Source: Cucumis sativus (lineage: Eukaryota > Streptophyta > Magnoliopsida > Cucurbitales > Cucurbitaceae). Taken from it: a stretch of 64,000 bases of DNA. Shown here piece after piece: positions 50,701-64,000 of this stretch. The translations under genes were made by a program, and so were the position numbers. The DNA is taken from positions 37,620,732 to 37,684,731 of the forward strand of contig NC_026657.2 of NCBI RefSeq assembly GCF_000004075.3. The letters are read 5' to 3'. Below the pieces are notes generated by a model. The model saw only the letters and a program-made list of their open reading frames with translations, was not told the DNA's origin and searched no databases. Position 1 is the stretch's first letter. Each line of letters opens with the position of its first letter.

Positions 50701-52276
50701 CTTCATTGTCTGTCTCCTCGGTTGAATGAATTCAACGTTATTGTTTTTAAATTAAGTTCAACCATTATACTTATGAAAGATGCAAAGAGTTGTACGAAAC
50801 GGCGAGAAGATTAGCTTAATTTTCGAAAATAGTTAACAGAAAACGAAATAGTTACATCAAACGATGCCTTAGAAGTTTAAGTGTTTGTTTAAGATTGGTG
50901 AAAACCATTGAGAGTATACAAGTATACATTTCAATAACAGGTTCCGTTTAGTAGTTATTGTTTGGTAATATAAATTTAAATTTGTCTTTAAACACCAGCT
51001 TAAGCTTTTGAGTGAATTGGTGGTTTAATGGTTATATTAGTCTACGAACACTGTATCCATCTATTGATTTAATTTGTATGGTTGATTGTTCCCATCTATT
51101 GATTCGTATGTTTTTCTGTTTACGTTTTAGTATTTTCACGATCCGAGCTGAGTTGTGAAAATTTTAAATATCTAGTTTTGTTTTTATTTTTTGTTTTGGT
51201 TTTTTATATATAGGAATTTGGCTATGAGTTCATATATATATACATAGAAAATATGAAAATCATGAAAAAAATTGTGTGATACAAGCACAATTTTTTAAAT
51301 ACAAAAAGCTAAATGGTCATAAAAGGGAGCTTAAACGGTTATCAAATGGGTTTGGTTGTTGAGATTAGATATTAGATTTGATACACAAACTTTATGTATT
51401 TAAGTAAAAAGAATATGTTGTGATCATCAGATTGCCTCTTACTTCGGCCGGTCATTGTAAATATTTTGTAGACAATTCTTTTCATTGTAGCTTGTAGATG
51501 GATCATGACTTTGGAAATATTGCGCATTGAACTCGAGCCAAAATACTGGTATTGTTTAGAAGACATGAACGTGATGGGATATGGAGTTTTTGTGGTTTTG
51601 GACATTTGATACTATGGTTCAATTGCATACCTTTAATTGGATGTTGATTGTGCAGGTGCCTGTTGTTTCATTGGTAGGTAAGACTGTTGGGCTCTACTTC
51701 TCGGCGAAATGGTGTCTTCCGGGTATGTTCACGCCAAAGCTGATTTCAGTGTACAGCAAGATAAAGCGAATGGTAGAGATGAAAGAAGATGAAGATTTTG
51801 AGATTGTTTTCGTGTCAAGTGATCGAGACGAAGATTCGTTCCATTCTTATTTTGGTTCGATGCCGTGGCTAGGATTGCCATATGGAGACCCAATGATTAA
51901 AGAACTTGCGAAACATTTTGACGTGCAAGGCATCCCTTGTTTGATAATCTTAGCTCCAAATGGCAAAACAATCACCAAACAAGGTAGAAATTTAATAAAC
52001 TTGTACAGAGAAAACGCTTATCCGTTCACGGAAGCAAGATTGGAAGAGTTGGTAAAAGAAATGGGGGAAGAGGCAAAAAAGCTTCCCACGTCGGTGCGCC
52101 ATGTCGGGCATCGACATGAGCTGAATTTGGTGTCGGAAGGAAATGGGGGAGGACCTTTCATTTGCTGTGAGTGTAATGAGCAGGGTTCGGGATGGGCGTA
52201 TCAGTGCCTTGAATGTGGATTCGAGGTGCATCCAAAGTGTGTCGAGATGAATAACCGCAACTCTCCCATCAATTAA
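47781..52276 (+). CDS. Nucleoredoxin (NRX2-like), two thioredoxin-like domains plus C1-type zinc tail, 410 aa
   Basis: Three exons: 47781-47894, 48839-49336 and 51656-52276, all phase 0, giving 1,233 nt. Exon 2 encodes the first thioredoxin-like domain (residues about 39-204) and exon 3 the second (about 205-355). Each begins at an equivalent position (VKVSNLDGKVLGLYFSANW and VPVVSLVGKTVGLYFSAKW) and has the cis-Pro loop GIPCLII. The redox motifs are degenerate: W57-Y-P-P-C61 in domain 1 and W223-C-L-P-G227 in domain 2, so neither keeps both cysteines. The C-terminus (about 372-402) carries a Cys/His cluster, CCEC...CLECGFEVHPKC, of the DC1/C1-like type. Canonical nucleoredoxins reduce proteins such as catalase during oxidative stress; this one cannot use the usual dithiol mechanism in either domain alone. 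Intron 2 is 2.3 kb. Confidence 0.93.
49337..51655 (+). other. Intron 2 of the nucleoredoxin gene
   Basis: A 2,319-bp intron separating the two thioredoxin-like domains. It is AT-rich; open frames such as 50415-50651 have no recognisable domain. No transposon borders could be fixed. Confidence 0.8.
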
Positions 52277-52289
52277 AGGTGATGTGGAT

Positions 52290-55250
52290 TGAGCTATAAT
52301 TGCTTGGTTATTTTATTAACTTTCTTTCCTTCTAATTTATACCTCTGTCCAAGTACACACAATCTTCTGCAGCTTGAGAACAATTTGATCTGTAAATTAT
52401 TCTAGCCAAGGATTTGCTAATTTCATTTTCAAATGATTATGGATGGGTCATAATGTCTTCACCAGTATATAAGTCCCAACAAGCCATGCTCTTAAGAGTT
52501 ATGAGTTGACATGTATGTGTTTGATTCTTTGAAACTTGAAGGCTCTTTTAGCAAGTTGTAGTCTTTTAGGACCGGGTATCTCGAGTTCTTCTCGACATGG
52601 ACCGTTTTTCGGCTTTCTCACAATCTATTGAAAGTCTACAGGCTTATGGAAAGCCGAAGCAAAAAAGTTTTGTGATATATAAATTGGGGTCAAAGTGGTG
52701 AGTACGCTACCAAAAAAAGTATAGTGTAACGTGTAATTGGGTGAATTTTATATCTTCCAAATGTTAACTACAACTAATAAATAAAGGATGTGTAGAAGTT
52801 TTCCAAAAAGAAAGAAAAAAGTGGTGTAGAAAATGTTAAATAGTGGATCTTATAGTTTGTTTGATGTTGGTGACTCTACACTCTTTAAACGTAGTTTTAA
52901 TATTTATTAGACAATAAGTTTAGATTTAAAGTTCTTTTTTTGAAAAAAAGTTTTGTGTGATTTGATAACAAAATGTAAAAAGTCAGTAAGGTGTATATCA
53001 GTTTAAACGTTTGAAGATAAGATGAGTATTGTTAGAAGTGTCTATCAATGTTTATTATTGATAAAATTTGAAATTTTGATATATTTATGTTTATTACTAA
53101 TAGAATCTGAAATTTAGATATATATTATAAGCGGGATATATATTATAAGCGTTTTGAAATATATCGATGTTTATTAATGATTTAGATAGTAGCTAATCTC
53201 TAACTTGACTGATTGACTCTAACCTCGTCCTCGAAACACTAACATTCTTCTTTCGGGTTATACTTCTTCAGTACATCAGTGATGTACTCTACATGCAATA
53301 TTAGTTGTATGTTAATTTAAAATCTACATATTGTCTAATAGTCACAATGATACTTTACCATTTCTCTTTCGTACATTTAATTAATAAAGCAAACTAGTTT
53401 AAGATCAAAGATGCTTAGACATCACCTTTTTATCAACGAGTTGGTTACGTTTCATTGTCATTTTCTTTTCCCTTTTCAAATTAACAAAACTAAAGTAGTA
53501 TTAAACTTTCACCTTTACTTTTTCTCTTTTTTGAGGCAAAATTTAAGTGTCTATTACAAACTATATGTTTGTGATCAATTGCTACCAAATGACATGCTAT
53601 TTCTTATACGTTAAGTTATTTCTTTTCATGTCTAATATTTCGTTTAATTTATGTCATTTGATATTACTCGTAAAGAGCGTGTTTGGACCTCCCACTCGAA
53701 GTTGGTGGAGTACGTTATTATAGTTTATTAGTCATGTATGACTCTAGTTATAATAGTTTGTGTTTTTAATTATTATAACATATCATTAATTACGTTATTA
53801 CAATTTTTTTTGAATTCTTGATCACTAATTATTATCTTTACTATATCTTACTCATTCCTTCTTTTCCTTTGTTACAATGCTTATGTTTTTTTACACATAT
53901 CAAATTTATAACCTAGGTAAAGTAGTTTGCTATAACCCATATCGACTACAATAACCAAGCCAACCGTGTAAATTACTTAGCTTCTTTTAGTAGTTATCGT
54001 TGATATTGTAACTACTCTAACAATATGAAAATAATGAATTTACCATGTTTATTGTTATAGACAAATAGTAATGTTAGTGGTAACGATAACAATAAAATAT
54101 GATAGATTTATAGTTTTAAGTAAAAGTGATAAACACAATCTAATTTGTTTACAATTAAGACCTTTTATAATTCATCGATCAATGAAACCTCATTTCGATT
54201 ACACTAATTTTCATCACGATTTGGTAAATGCGACCTAATTGTATTAAGAGTGTCGTATATTCAAACCAATTAAATAGATAAGACATTCATTATTATCTCT
54301 TAAAAGTAAATAGTATTTGAAAAAACAAATTGAGAGTCACTCTATCTCGATGAACAAACATAATTTGAAAATAAAAAAATAATTTTCGTTCTTAAATTTT
54401 AGATTTAGTTTTTATTTGGTCAATAGACTTCAAAATATTATACATTTACAAATTTTACCTTTGATATTTTAATTTTGTTTCCAAACATGGTCTTGATTAC
54501 AACTTACATTTTTAACTTCCAAGGCTAATTTTTCTCTTTAGTGAATGTTAATTATTTTGAAACAATTTAAACAATTATGATAACGAACCACATTTCATTA
54601 TTTTTAATCACTATTGAAATTAAATTTAAAACTCCACTTCATATTTATTTAAATATATATTGACCTCATTCACAAAAAGAAAAAGAGTATTTAAAAAAAT
54701 TGAAGTTAAAAATGACAAGTTGAAAAATATGATTATAGATAAAATTGTATCCTTTTAAAACTTAAAAATTAAATTGAAACCAAATAAAAAATGTAAATAA
54801 TAAAATATATATCATTTTGAAATCTATGAACCAAATGAAAACTAGATTTAAAATCTAGAGGTTAAAAAAGTAAACACGAAAGTGAAAGTTGTACGTCTTA
54901 TAATCACGAGTATAAAGGTTCATATACTAAACTTGTGGTATAACCTTTTGGATTTGAAATTTATATACAAAATTTTCATAAAACATAAACTTTTTGAAAG
55001 CGTGTGGACGTATGACAATTGTATGTGTTTTCTTTTCATACTAGTATAGAAAATTTATCCGAAAAGAGAGTAGAGAATCTTATTATTTTTTAGGCTAAAG
55101 TGTGAAAATGCTTTTGAACTTTATCATTTTGTAAAGAAATATTCACAAATGTTTAAAAAATATCAAATAAGGATAAATTATTTAAATTTATTAATTCAAA
55201 TTTTTATAAATACATGAAGAAAAAAAAAAAGCTGTGGGATCAATTAAACT
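52290..55250. other. Intergenic region, no gene seen
   Basis: The first few hundred bases are probably the nucleoredoxin 3' UTR. A short duplication of 'gatatatattataagcg' occurs near 53,120-53,150. A MITE-like stretch starts near 53,677 ('gcgtgtttggacctcc') and an inverted-repeat element lies at 54,392-54,862. Confidence 0.6.
54392..54862. mobile_element. Inverted-repeat (MITE-like) element, about 470 bp
   Basis: The arm at about 54,392-54,439 ('tttagtttttatttggtc', 'agacttcaaaata') is the imperfect reverse complement (about 80 percent over 46 bp) of the arm at about 54,815-54,862. Weaker pairing continues inward. Related single arms occur elsewhere (13,620-13,790), suggesting a dispersed family. 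No target-site duplication was identified. Confidence 0.55.
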
Positions 55251-55352
55251 TAATTATCTTAAATCATAAGGTATTATGGAAGATAAAAAGAAAAAGGCAT
55301 GCTCGTTGGGTTGAAATTGGGAAACTTGGAGCGAAAGTTGAAGCAGAGGAAG

Positions 55353-55361
55353 CATATAAAC
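55353..55361 (+). promoter_or_regulatory. Candidate TATA box of the CDPK gene
   Basis: 'agcatataaacac' lies about 360 bp before the start codon, implying a leader of about 330 nt that contains CAA repeats. No better candidate is closer. Confidence 0.4.
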
Positions 55362-55579
55362 ACTTAAAACAACACTATCACCACCTTTGAGAGAAACTAT
55401 CCTGAAATTTGGTTTTAATTCTTCGAAACAAATCCCAAATCGATTCTTCTTCCTCTTCTTCTTCTCTTTCTCTGTAATTTCGTAATAAGTCATTTCTCTG
55501 TTTTCGGCAAAACAACAAAAAAGTGGAAGAGAATGATGCTGAACACCAACCCATATCCCAAAGCAAAGCACAGAATAAA

Positions 55580-55702
55580 GTAACAACAACAACAACCAAA
55601 AAGCTTTACAATCATCTTCTTCCTCCATTCCCTTCGAATCTCTTTTCTTAAAACCCCATTTGATCGTAACAACAACGACAACGACGACAACAACAACAAC
55701 CA
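55580..55702 (+). repeat. CAA-rich 5' leader of the CDPK gene
   Basis: Two (CAA/ACG)n stretches (about 55580-55597 and 55667-55701) precede the start codon at 55716. Unstructured CAA leaders often favour translation in plants; that effect here is inference. Confidence 0.55.
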
Positions 55703-55715
55703 AAAGGGTTTCTCC

Positions 55716-60034
<4,319 letters not shown>

Positions 60035-60039
60035 AACTA

Positions 60040-60900
60040 CAGATTACAGCTTGTAAAAAGAAAAAAAAAAAAAAGAAAAGTTAAGTTTGTTGTGCATAGA
60101 TATGAAATTTATGGATGCAATGCAAGTGTAACTACATATATATATATATAGAATACAAAGTGAATAATGTACATTTATACTAAAGAGGTTTTCCATTTAG
60201 CAATGTACGATCCCGTATTATTTCTTTTTCAGTCCATCTGGAAGGAAAAATAAAACAAACTTGGTCTCCATCGTTAGTAAAAAGTCTTAATTTAATCCAT
60301 ATGTTTAAAAGTTAGAATTCATCTCTATAATATAATAAAATCATTGTAAGTTGTCCAGTAGCCTATTTTGTTCGACGTTTTTGAACATTTGACTTTTGAA
60401 TAACAAAAAAACTAGTTGATCAACCGTAAAAAGTAATCTTTCGAAGAATAGAAATTATTTCTAAGGTCTCATCAAACCTTAAAAAAAAAATTAACTTTTA
60501 ATTAATTAATAGAGGTTAACAATAAAATTTGAAGCATTATTTAATGAAAAAGTTAATGTTAAAGAATATAAATTTTGAGAAAAAAATAATATTTTGAAAC
60601 CTAACGAGAAAATTACAAATATTTGGATTTTTTTTTAAAATAATGTTATTTTAGAAACTAAGGTAAAAAATAAGTTAGAGGTAAAACTATTTAAAAAAAT
60701 AGGTAAAATTATTTTTAATAAAAATTCTAATTTTTGGAATAAATAAATTGAAGGGTTTAAAATTTTAAAGTTTTAACGAAATTTTGTAAGAAGCGCTGCG
60801 GCAGTGGCAACTGTGTGAATTCCACTAAACTAAACCCTCCAAAAACCTTCGTCTCTGCTACCGGAGCTGACCAAAACTTCATCTAGGACAAGATTCCATT
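60040..60900. other. Spacer between the CDPK and PPR genes
   Basis: The left part is presumed 3' UTR of the kinase with a poly(A) tract at about 60,060 and a short (AT)n at 60,137. The right 100 bp are the leader or promoter of the PPR gene. No gene seen. Confidence 0.65.
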
Positions 60901-60901
60901 G

Positions 60902-62506
60902 ATGGCTTTGATCAAATCGAAGCTTAATCTTCCTCCCTTTCTATCATCTCTCTCCCACCGTATTCAGAATCACCGTTCCTTCTCATCCTCTCCTTCAATT
61001 TCAGACCCTCCCCTTCAAGACGACCTCGCCACCGATTCACCTCAAAATGCCTCAATTCCTCTCCTCTCGCCGGAGCAAATCCAGGTTTCCGAAAAATTCC
61101 ACGCTCTAATCAAGGAATACTATCGAAGAAATCCCGGTCCCGATTCAACTCCACCATGCCCTAATTTCACTATTTCCTCTCTTTCCAACGACCTATCCCA
61201 AATCTCAGCCCCCCATTCCGTCTCTCCGGCCGTCGTTCGTTACGTCATCGAGAAATCCGGTGCCGTCCGTCATGGCATCCCTTTTCTTCCAGCCCTCGCG
61301 TTCTTCAACTGGGCGACGGCGGGAGAGGGTTTCGAGCACTCTCCACAGCCATACAACGAAATGATTGACCTAGCCGGTAAGGTAAAACAATTTGGATTAG
61401 CTTGGTATTTGATTGATTTGATGAAAGCTAGAAATGTAGAAATTACTGTTGTAACTTTCTCCATGCTTGTGCGGCGGTATGTGAGAGCTGGATTGGCGGC
61501 GGAGGCAGTTCATGCGTTTAATCGCATGGAGGACTATGGCTGTAATGCTGACATCATTGCTTTTTCCAATGTTATCAGCATTCTGTGCAAGAAGAGAAGG
61601 GCAGTTGAAGCCCAATCATTTTTTGATAATCTAAAACATAAATTCGAACCTGATGTTATTGTGTACACTAGCTTAGTTCATGGATGGTGTCGAGCAGGTG
61701 ATATCTCAGAGGCTGAAAGTGTATTTAGAGAGATGAAGATGGCAGGTATTAGCCCTAATGTTTATACTTATAGCATTGTGATTGATGCCTTGTGTAGATC
61801 TGGTCAAATTACTCGTGCCCATGATGTTTTCGCTGAGATGCTCGATGCTGGTTGCAATCCAAATTCAGTTACATTTAACAATCTTATAAGAGTTCATCTG
61901 AGAGCTGGTAGAACAGAGAAGGTGCTGCAAGTTTATAACCAAATGAAGAGATTGCGTTGTGCTGCTGACTTAATTACTTATAACTTCCTCATCGAAACTC
62001 ATTGCAAGGATGACAATCTTGGAGAGGCTATAAAAGTTCTCAACTCAATGGCTAAGAATGATTGCACCCCCAATGCATCGTCTTTTAACCCTATATTCAG
62101 GTGTATTGCAAAGTCGCAAGATGTAAACGGTGCACATCGGATGTTTGCTAGGATGAAGGAAGTAGGTTGTAAGCCAAATACAGTGACGTACAATATCTTG
62201 ATGCGAATGTTTGCCGTACCGAAATCTGCTGATATGATTTTCAAGTTGAAGAAGGAGATGGACGAGGAAGAAGTTGAGCCTAACTTTAATACATACCGAG
62301 AACTGATAGCATTATATTGTGGAATGGGGCATTGGAACCATGCTTACATGTTCTTCAGGGAAATGATTGATGAGAAATGCATAAAACCCAGCATGCCTTT
62401 GTATAAGATGGTTTTGGAAGAGCTAAGAAAGGCAGGACAGTTGAAGAAGCATGAGGAATTGGTGGATAAGATGGTTGAGAGAGGGTTCGCCTCAAGGAAC
62501 CTGTAG
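60902..62506 (+). CDS. Mitochondrial P-class pentatricopeptide repeat protein (At1g20300-like), 534 aa
   Basis: An intronless frame of 1,605 nt. The N-terminal 30-35 residues ([10 protein letters not shown]..., rich in Ser, Leu, Arg and His, with few acids) look like a mitochondrial presequence. From about residue 150 to 527 there are about 11 tandem 35-aa PPR motifs, such as [60 protein letters not shown] and [20 protein letters not shown]. All are P-type, with no E or DYW extension, so an RNA stabilising, splicing or translation role in the organelle is more likely than editing. The target RNA cannot be named. ATG 60902 is preceded by an in-frame TTG that was ignored. Length and order resemble Arabidopsis At1g20300. 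Confidence 0.95.
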   Translation: MALIKSKLNLPPFLSSLSHRIQNHRSFSSSPSISDPPLQDDLATDSPQNASIPLLSPEQIQVSEKFHALIKEYYRRNPGPDSTPPCPNFTISSLSNDLSQISAPHSVSPAVVRYVIEKSGAVRHGIPFLPALAFFNWATAGEGFEHSPQPYNEMIDLAGKVKQFGLAWYLIDLMKARNVEITVVTFSMLVRRYVRAGLAAEAVHAFNRMEDYGCNADIIAFSNVISILCKKRRAVEAQSFFDNLKHKFEPDVIVYTSLVHGWCRAGDISEAESVFREMKMAGISPNVYTYSIVIDALCRSGQITRAHDVFAEMLDAGCNPNSVTFNNLIRVHLRAGRTEKVLQVYNQMKRLRCAADLITYNFLIETHCKDDNLGEAIKVLNSMAKNDCTPNASSFNPIFRCIAKSQDVNGAHRMFARMKEVGCKPNTVTYNILMRMFAVPKSADMIFKLKKEMDEEEVEPNFNTYRELIALYCGMGHWNHAYMFFREMIDEKCIKPSMPLYKMVLEELRKAGQLKKHEELVDKMVERGFASRNL

Positions 62507-62509
62507 AAT

Positions 62510-63395
62510 AACTCGCATCTTTTACTTTCTAATCCGTATTTGTAATCACAAATGCTTCGAGATAAGAAGTTATAGCAGTTGGAAATGGTGTTGCTGATAT
62601 GAAACAATGTACAGACAGAGGCATATCTCGTATTTCTTTGGATCCTAAACATGAAATGAGGAATTGGGTGGAAGCCACTCGTCTGTTCTATGAGAGATCT
62701 CTACGGCAAAATCAGAATCAGAAAGGACAAGGTACCGAGATTACTAGAATTTGATTGCAGCCTATGATTTTTTGTTCGGGTGAATTTTGAAGATTCAGTA
62801 TGATCAAATTATAATGGATTATTAATTACCCTTTTAAATTGTTTTTAGTATTGCTTGTTCTTAGATTATTAATTATTGAGTATGTGTTTTTTCTGTTTCT
62901 TTACGGGAATGCTGTTCTCTGCTTGGGCCTGACGTACGTAGTAAAATCTAAAAAGTACATTTTGTTTAATCTAATTACCATGATTTCCATATTTCCCAAC
63001 TAAAAATAATCTATCATTACCCAAATTCCATAAAGAAAAATATACTTTTAAAAATTAAACTAACTTTAATCTAAGTTTTGTTTTGAAAAAAAAAAAACCC
63101 CAAAAATAAAACGATTAGTTTAAGTTATTAAGAGTATTAATCAATTTTAGAAATAATCTTTAAACTCATATCCTTCCCCTCTGACATAAAAAACAACGTT
63201 ACATAACATTCTTCTTTTCCCTCTCTTTAAATGTCATACAAAAAGGTATGTAATCAGAAATAATTACTGAGAAAGAGAATCAGAAAAATGTACGAAATTA
63301 TAATAACTCAAAAGGCTGAATCCAAAAATGAATTTTCTAAATACTCCAAAATGATACAGAGTAAAAGAAAGAAAGAAAGCTCTCTGCTCTCTATC
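62510..63395. other. Spacer between the convergent PPR and LYR genes
   Basis: Contains the presumed 3' UTR of the PPR gene (about 62,507-62,900) and, toward 63,395, that of the convergent minus-strand LYR gene. No further gene is seen. Confidence 0.65.
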
Positions 63396-63399
63396 TAAT

Positions 63400-63731
63400 C
63401 TAATGGCCTTGCATATCCAACATCTCATCTAGACGCTTCAATCGCTCTATTCCTTCGCTCAACAAAAATCTTATTTTCTGTCTATCATTACACTTTCTGT
63501 TCTTCTCCATTTCTTCTCTCATCATATGCCTCAATTCATCTGTTACCATCTAATCCAATTAGATGAAATTTCAATAATCACAACACAAAGTCATTACAAA
63601 ATCCCATTAATAAACACAGCTTTACCTCGACCATCAACAGGCGCTTTCCGAGCTGTTCTTAAACCCTGTCTATACAGTTTCAACACTCTTGCTCGAAGAA
63701 TAAATTCACGTAAATCATGGGAGAAAACCAT
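63400..63731 (-). CDS. LYR-motif protein (At3g19508-like), 81 aa
   Basis: Two exons on the minus strand: 63626-63731 and 63400-63539, joined G|AT in phase to 246 nt. Exon 1 carries LREFILRARVLKLYRQGLRTAR, with the L-Y-R tripeptide of the complex1_LYR family. Exon 2 gives DELRHMMREEMEKNRK...RLKRLDEML, a helical, charged segment. LYR proteins are small mitochondrial matrix proteins that bind acyl-ACP and assist assembly of Fe-S proteins or respiratory complexes. The length equals that of the Arabidopsis protein of this type. The specific client is unknown. A closer AG 12 bp upstream in the intron would bring a stop, so the acceptor at 63540-63541 was chosen. Upstream sequence to the window edge may hold a 5' UTR exon. 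Confidence 0.9.
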
Positions 63732-64000
63732 CGCGATCTCTCTTTCCTATGCCAAAACCAGTCATTTTTAACCACAAATCCAAACAGTTCAGCGCAGAAA
63801 TCATAGGCAGGTTAGGATTTATTATCGAACTAATTCTTTCAAGAGTTGTATGAATTGGTAAAAACGAAAAAGGAAAAAGCTAGGGCACAATGTAAATTTC
63901 TTTGAGAATGTACGAAATTACCTTAATGATCAAAATGAAGAGGATAACACTGATGGTGCAGATTAAAGTGAAGCGAATTCCATGCTTGATTCAATCGGAG

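Overview
The window is nuclear DNA of a dicotyledonous plant. It is AT-rich, its genes are split by GT-AG introns, and long gene-poor stretches hold LTR, CACTA-type and MITE-like debris. The gene set is typical of a eudicot. Degenerate repeats built on a 'tctatcagtgata'-like theme (near 11.4, 21.2, 25.4, 31.3 and 45.3 kb) remind me of cucurbit genomes such as Cucumis; that family-level assignment is a recollection and is not proven here.

Layout, left to right. A LARP1-type La-motif RNA-binding protein lies on the minus strand (54-4384, six coding exons). About 11 kb of gene-free AT-rich DNA follows (4.7-15.6 kb), with CACTA-type transposon ends at 13.3-15.2 kb. A six-exon cinnamyl-alcohol/mannitol dehydrogenase is on the plus strand (15714-18348), followed by a diverged orphan copy of its last exon. 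After a Ty1/copia-like remnant near 19.4 kb come two minus-strand genes: an Abitram/FAM206-like protein (22708-24931) and an Alba-domain protein with an RGG-rich tail (27490-30611). The Alba gene carries a 395-bp solo LTR with target-site duplications in its last intron. About 7 kb of repeat-rich DNA (31-37.6 kb) separates it from a small glyoxalase-fold protein (37663-38463, minus). A second gene desert (38.6-47.7 kb) holds a 1,477-bp solo LTR with perfect 5-bp duplications, a 29-base poly(C) run and two orphan promoter-like motif clusters. The right end is gene-dense: a nucleoredoxin (47781-52276, plus), a CPK29-type calcium-dependent protein kinase (55716-60034, plus), a single-exon mitochondrial PPR protein (60902-62506, plus) and an LYR-motif protein (63400-63731, minus).

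These genes do not form a pathway or operon; they are ordinary neighbouring plant loci. Splice models were checked by reading phase across every junction. All gene models close in frame except the kinase, where the start-codon frame and the kinase-domain frame disagree by one base. I found no convincing undescribed biological system. The observations most worth following are the CDPK frame break, the complementary half-CxxC motifs in the nucleoredoxin, the two solo LTRs, the 25-bp perfect inverted repeat at 36.5-36.8 kb, the 60-bp duplication flanking an AC element in the dehydrogenase promoter, and the orphan G-box and site II clusters.
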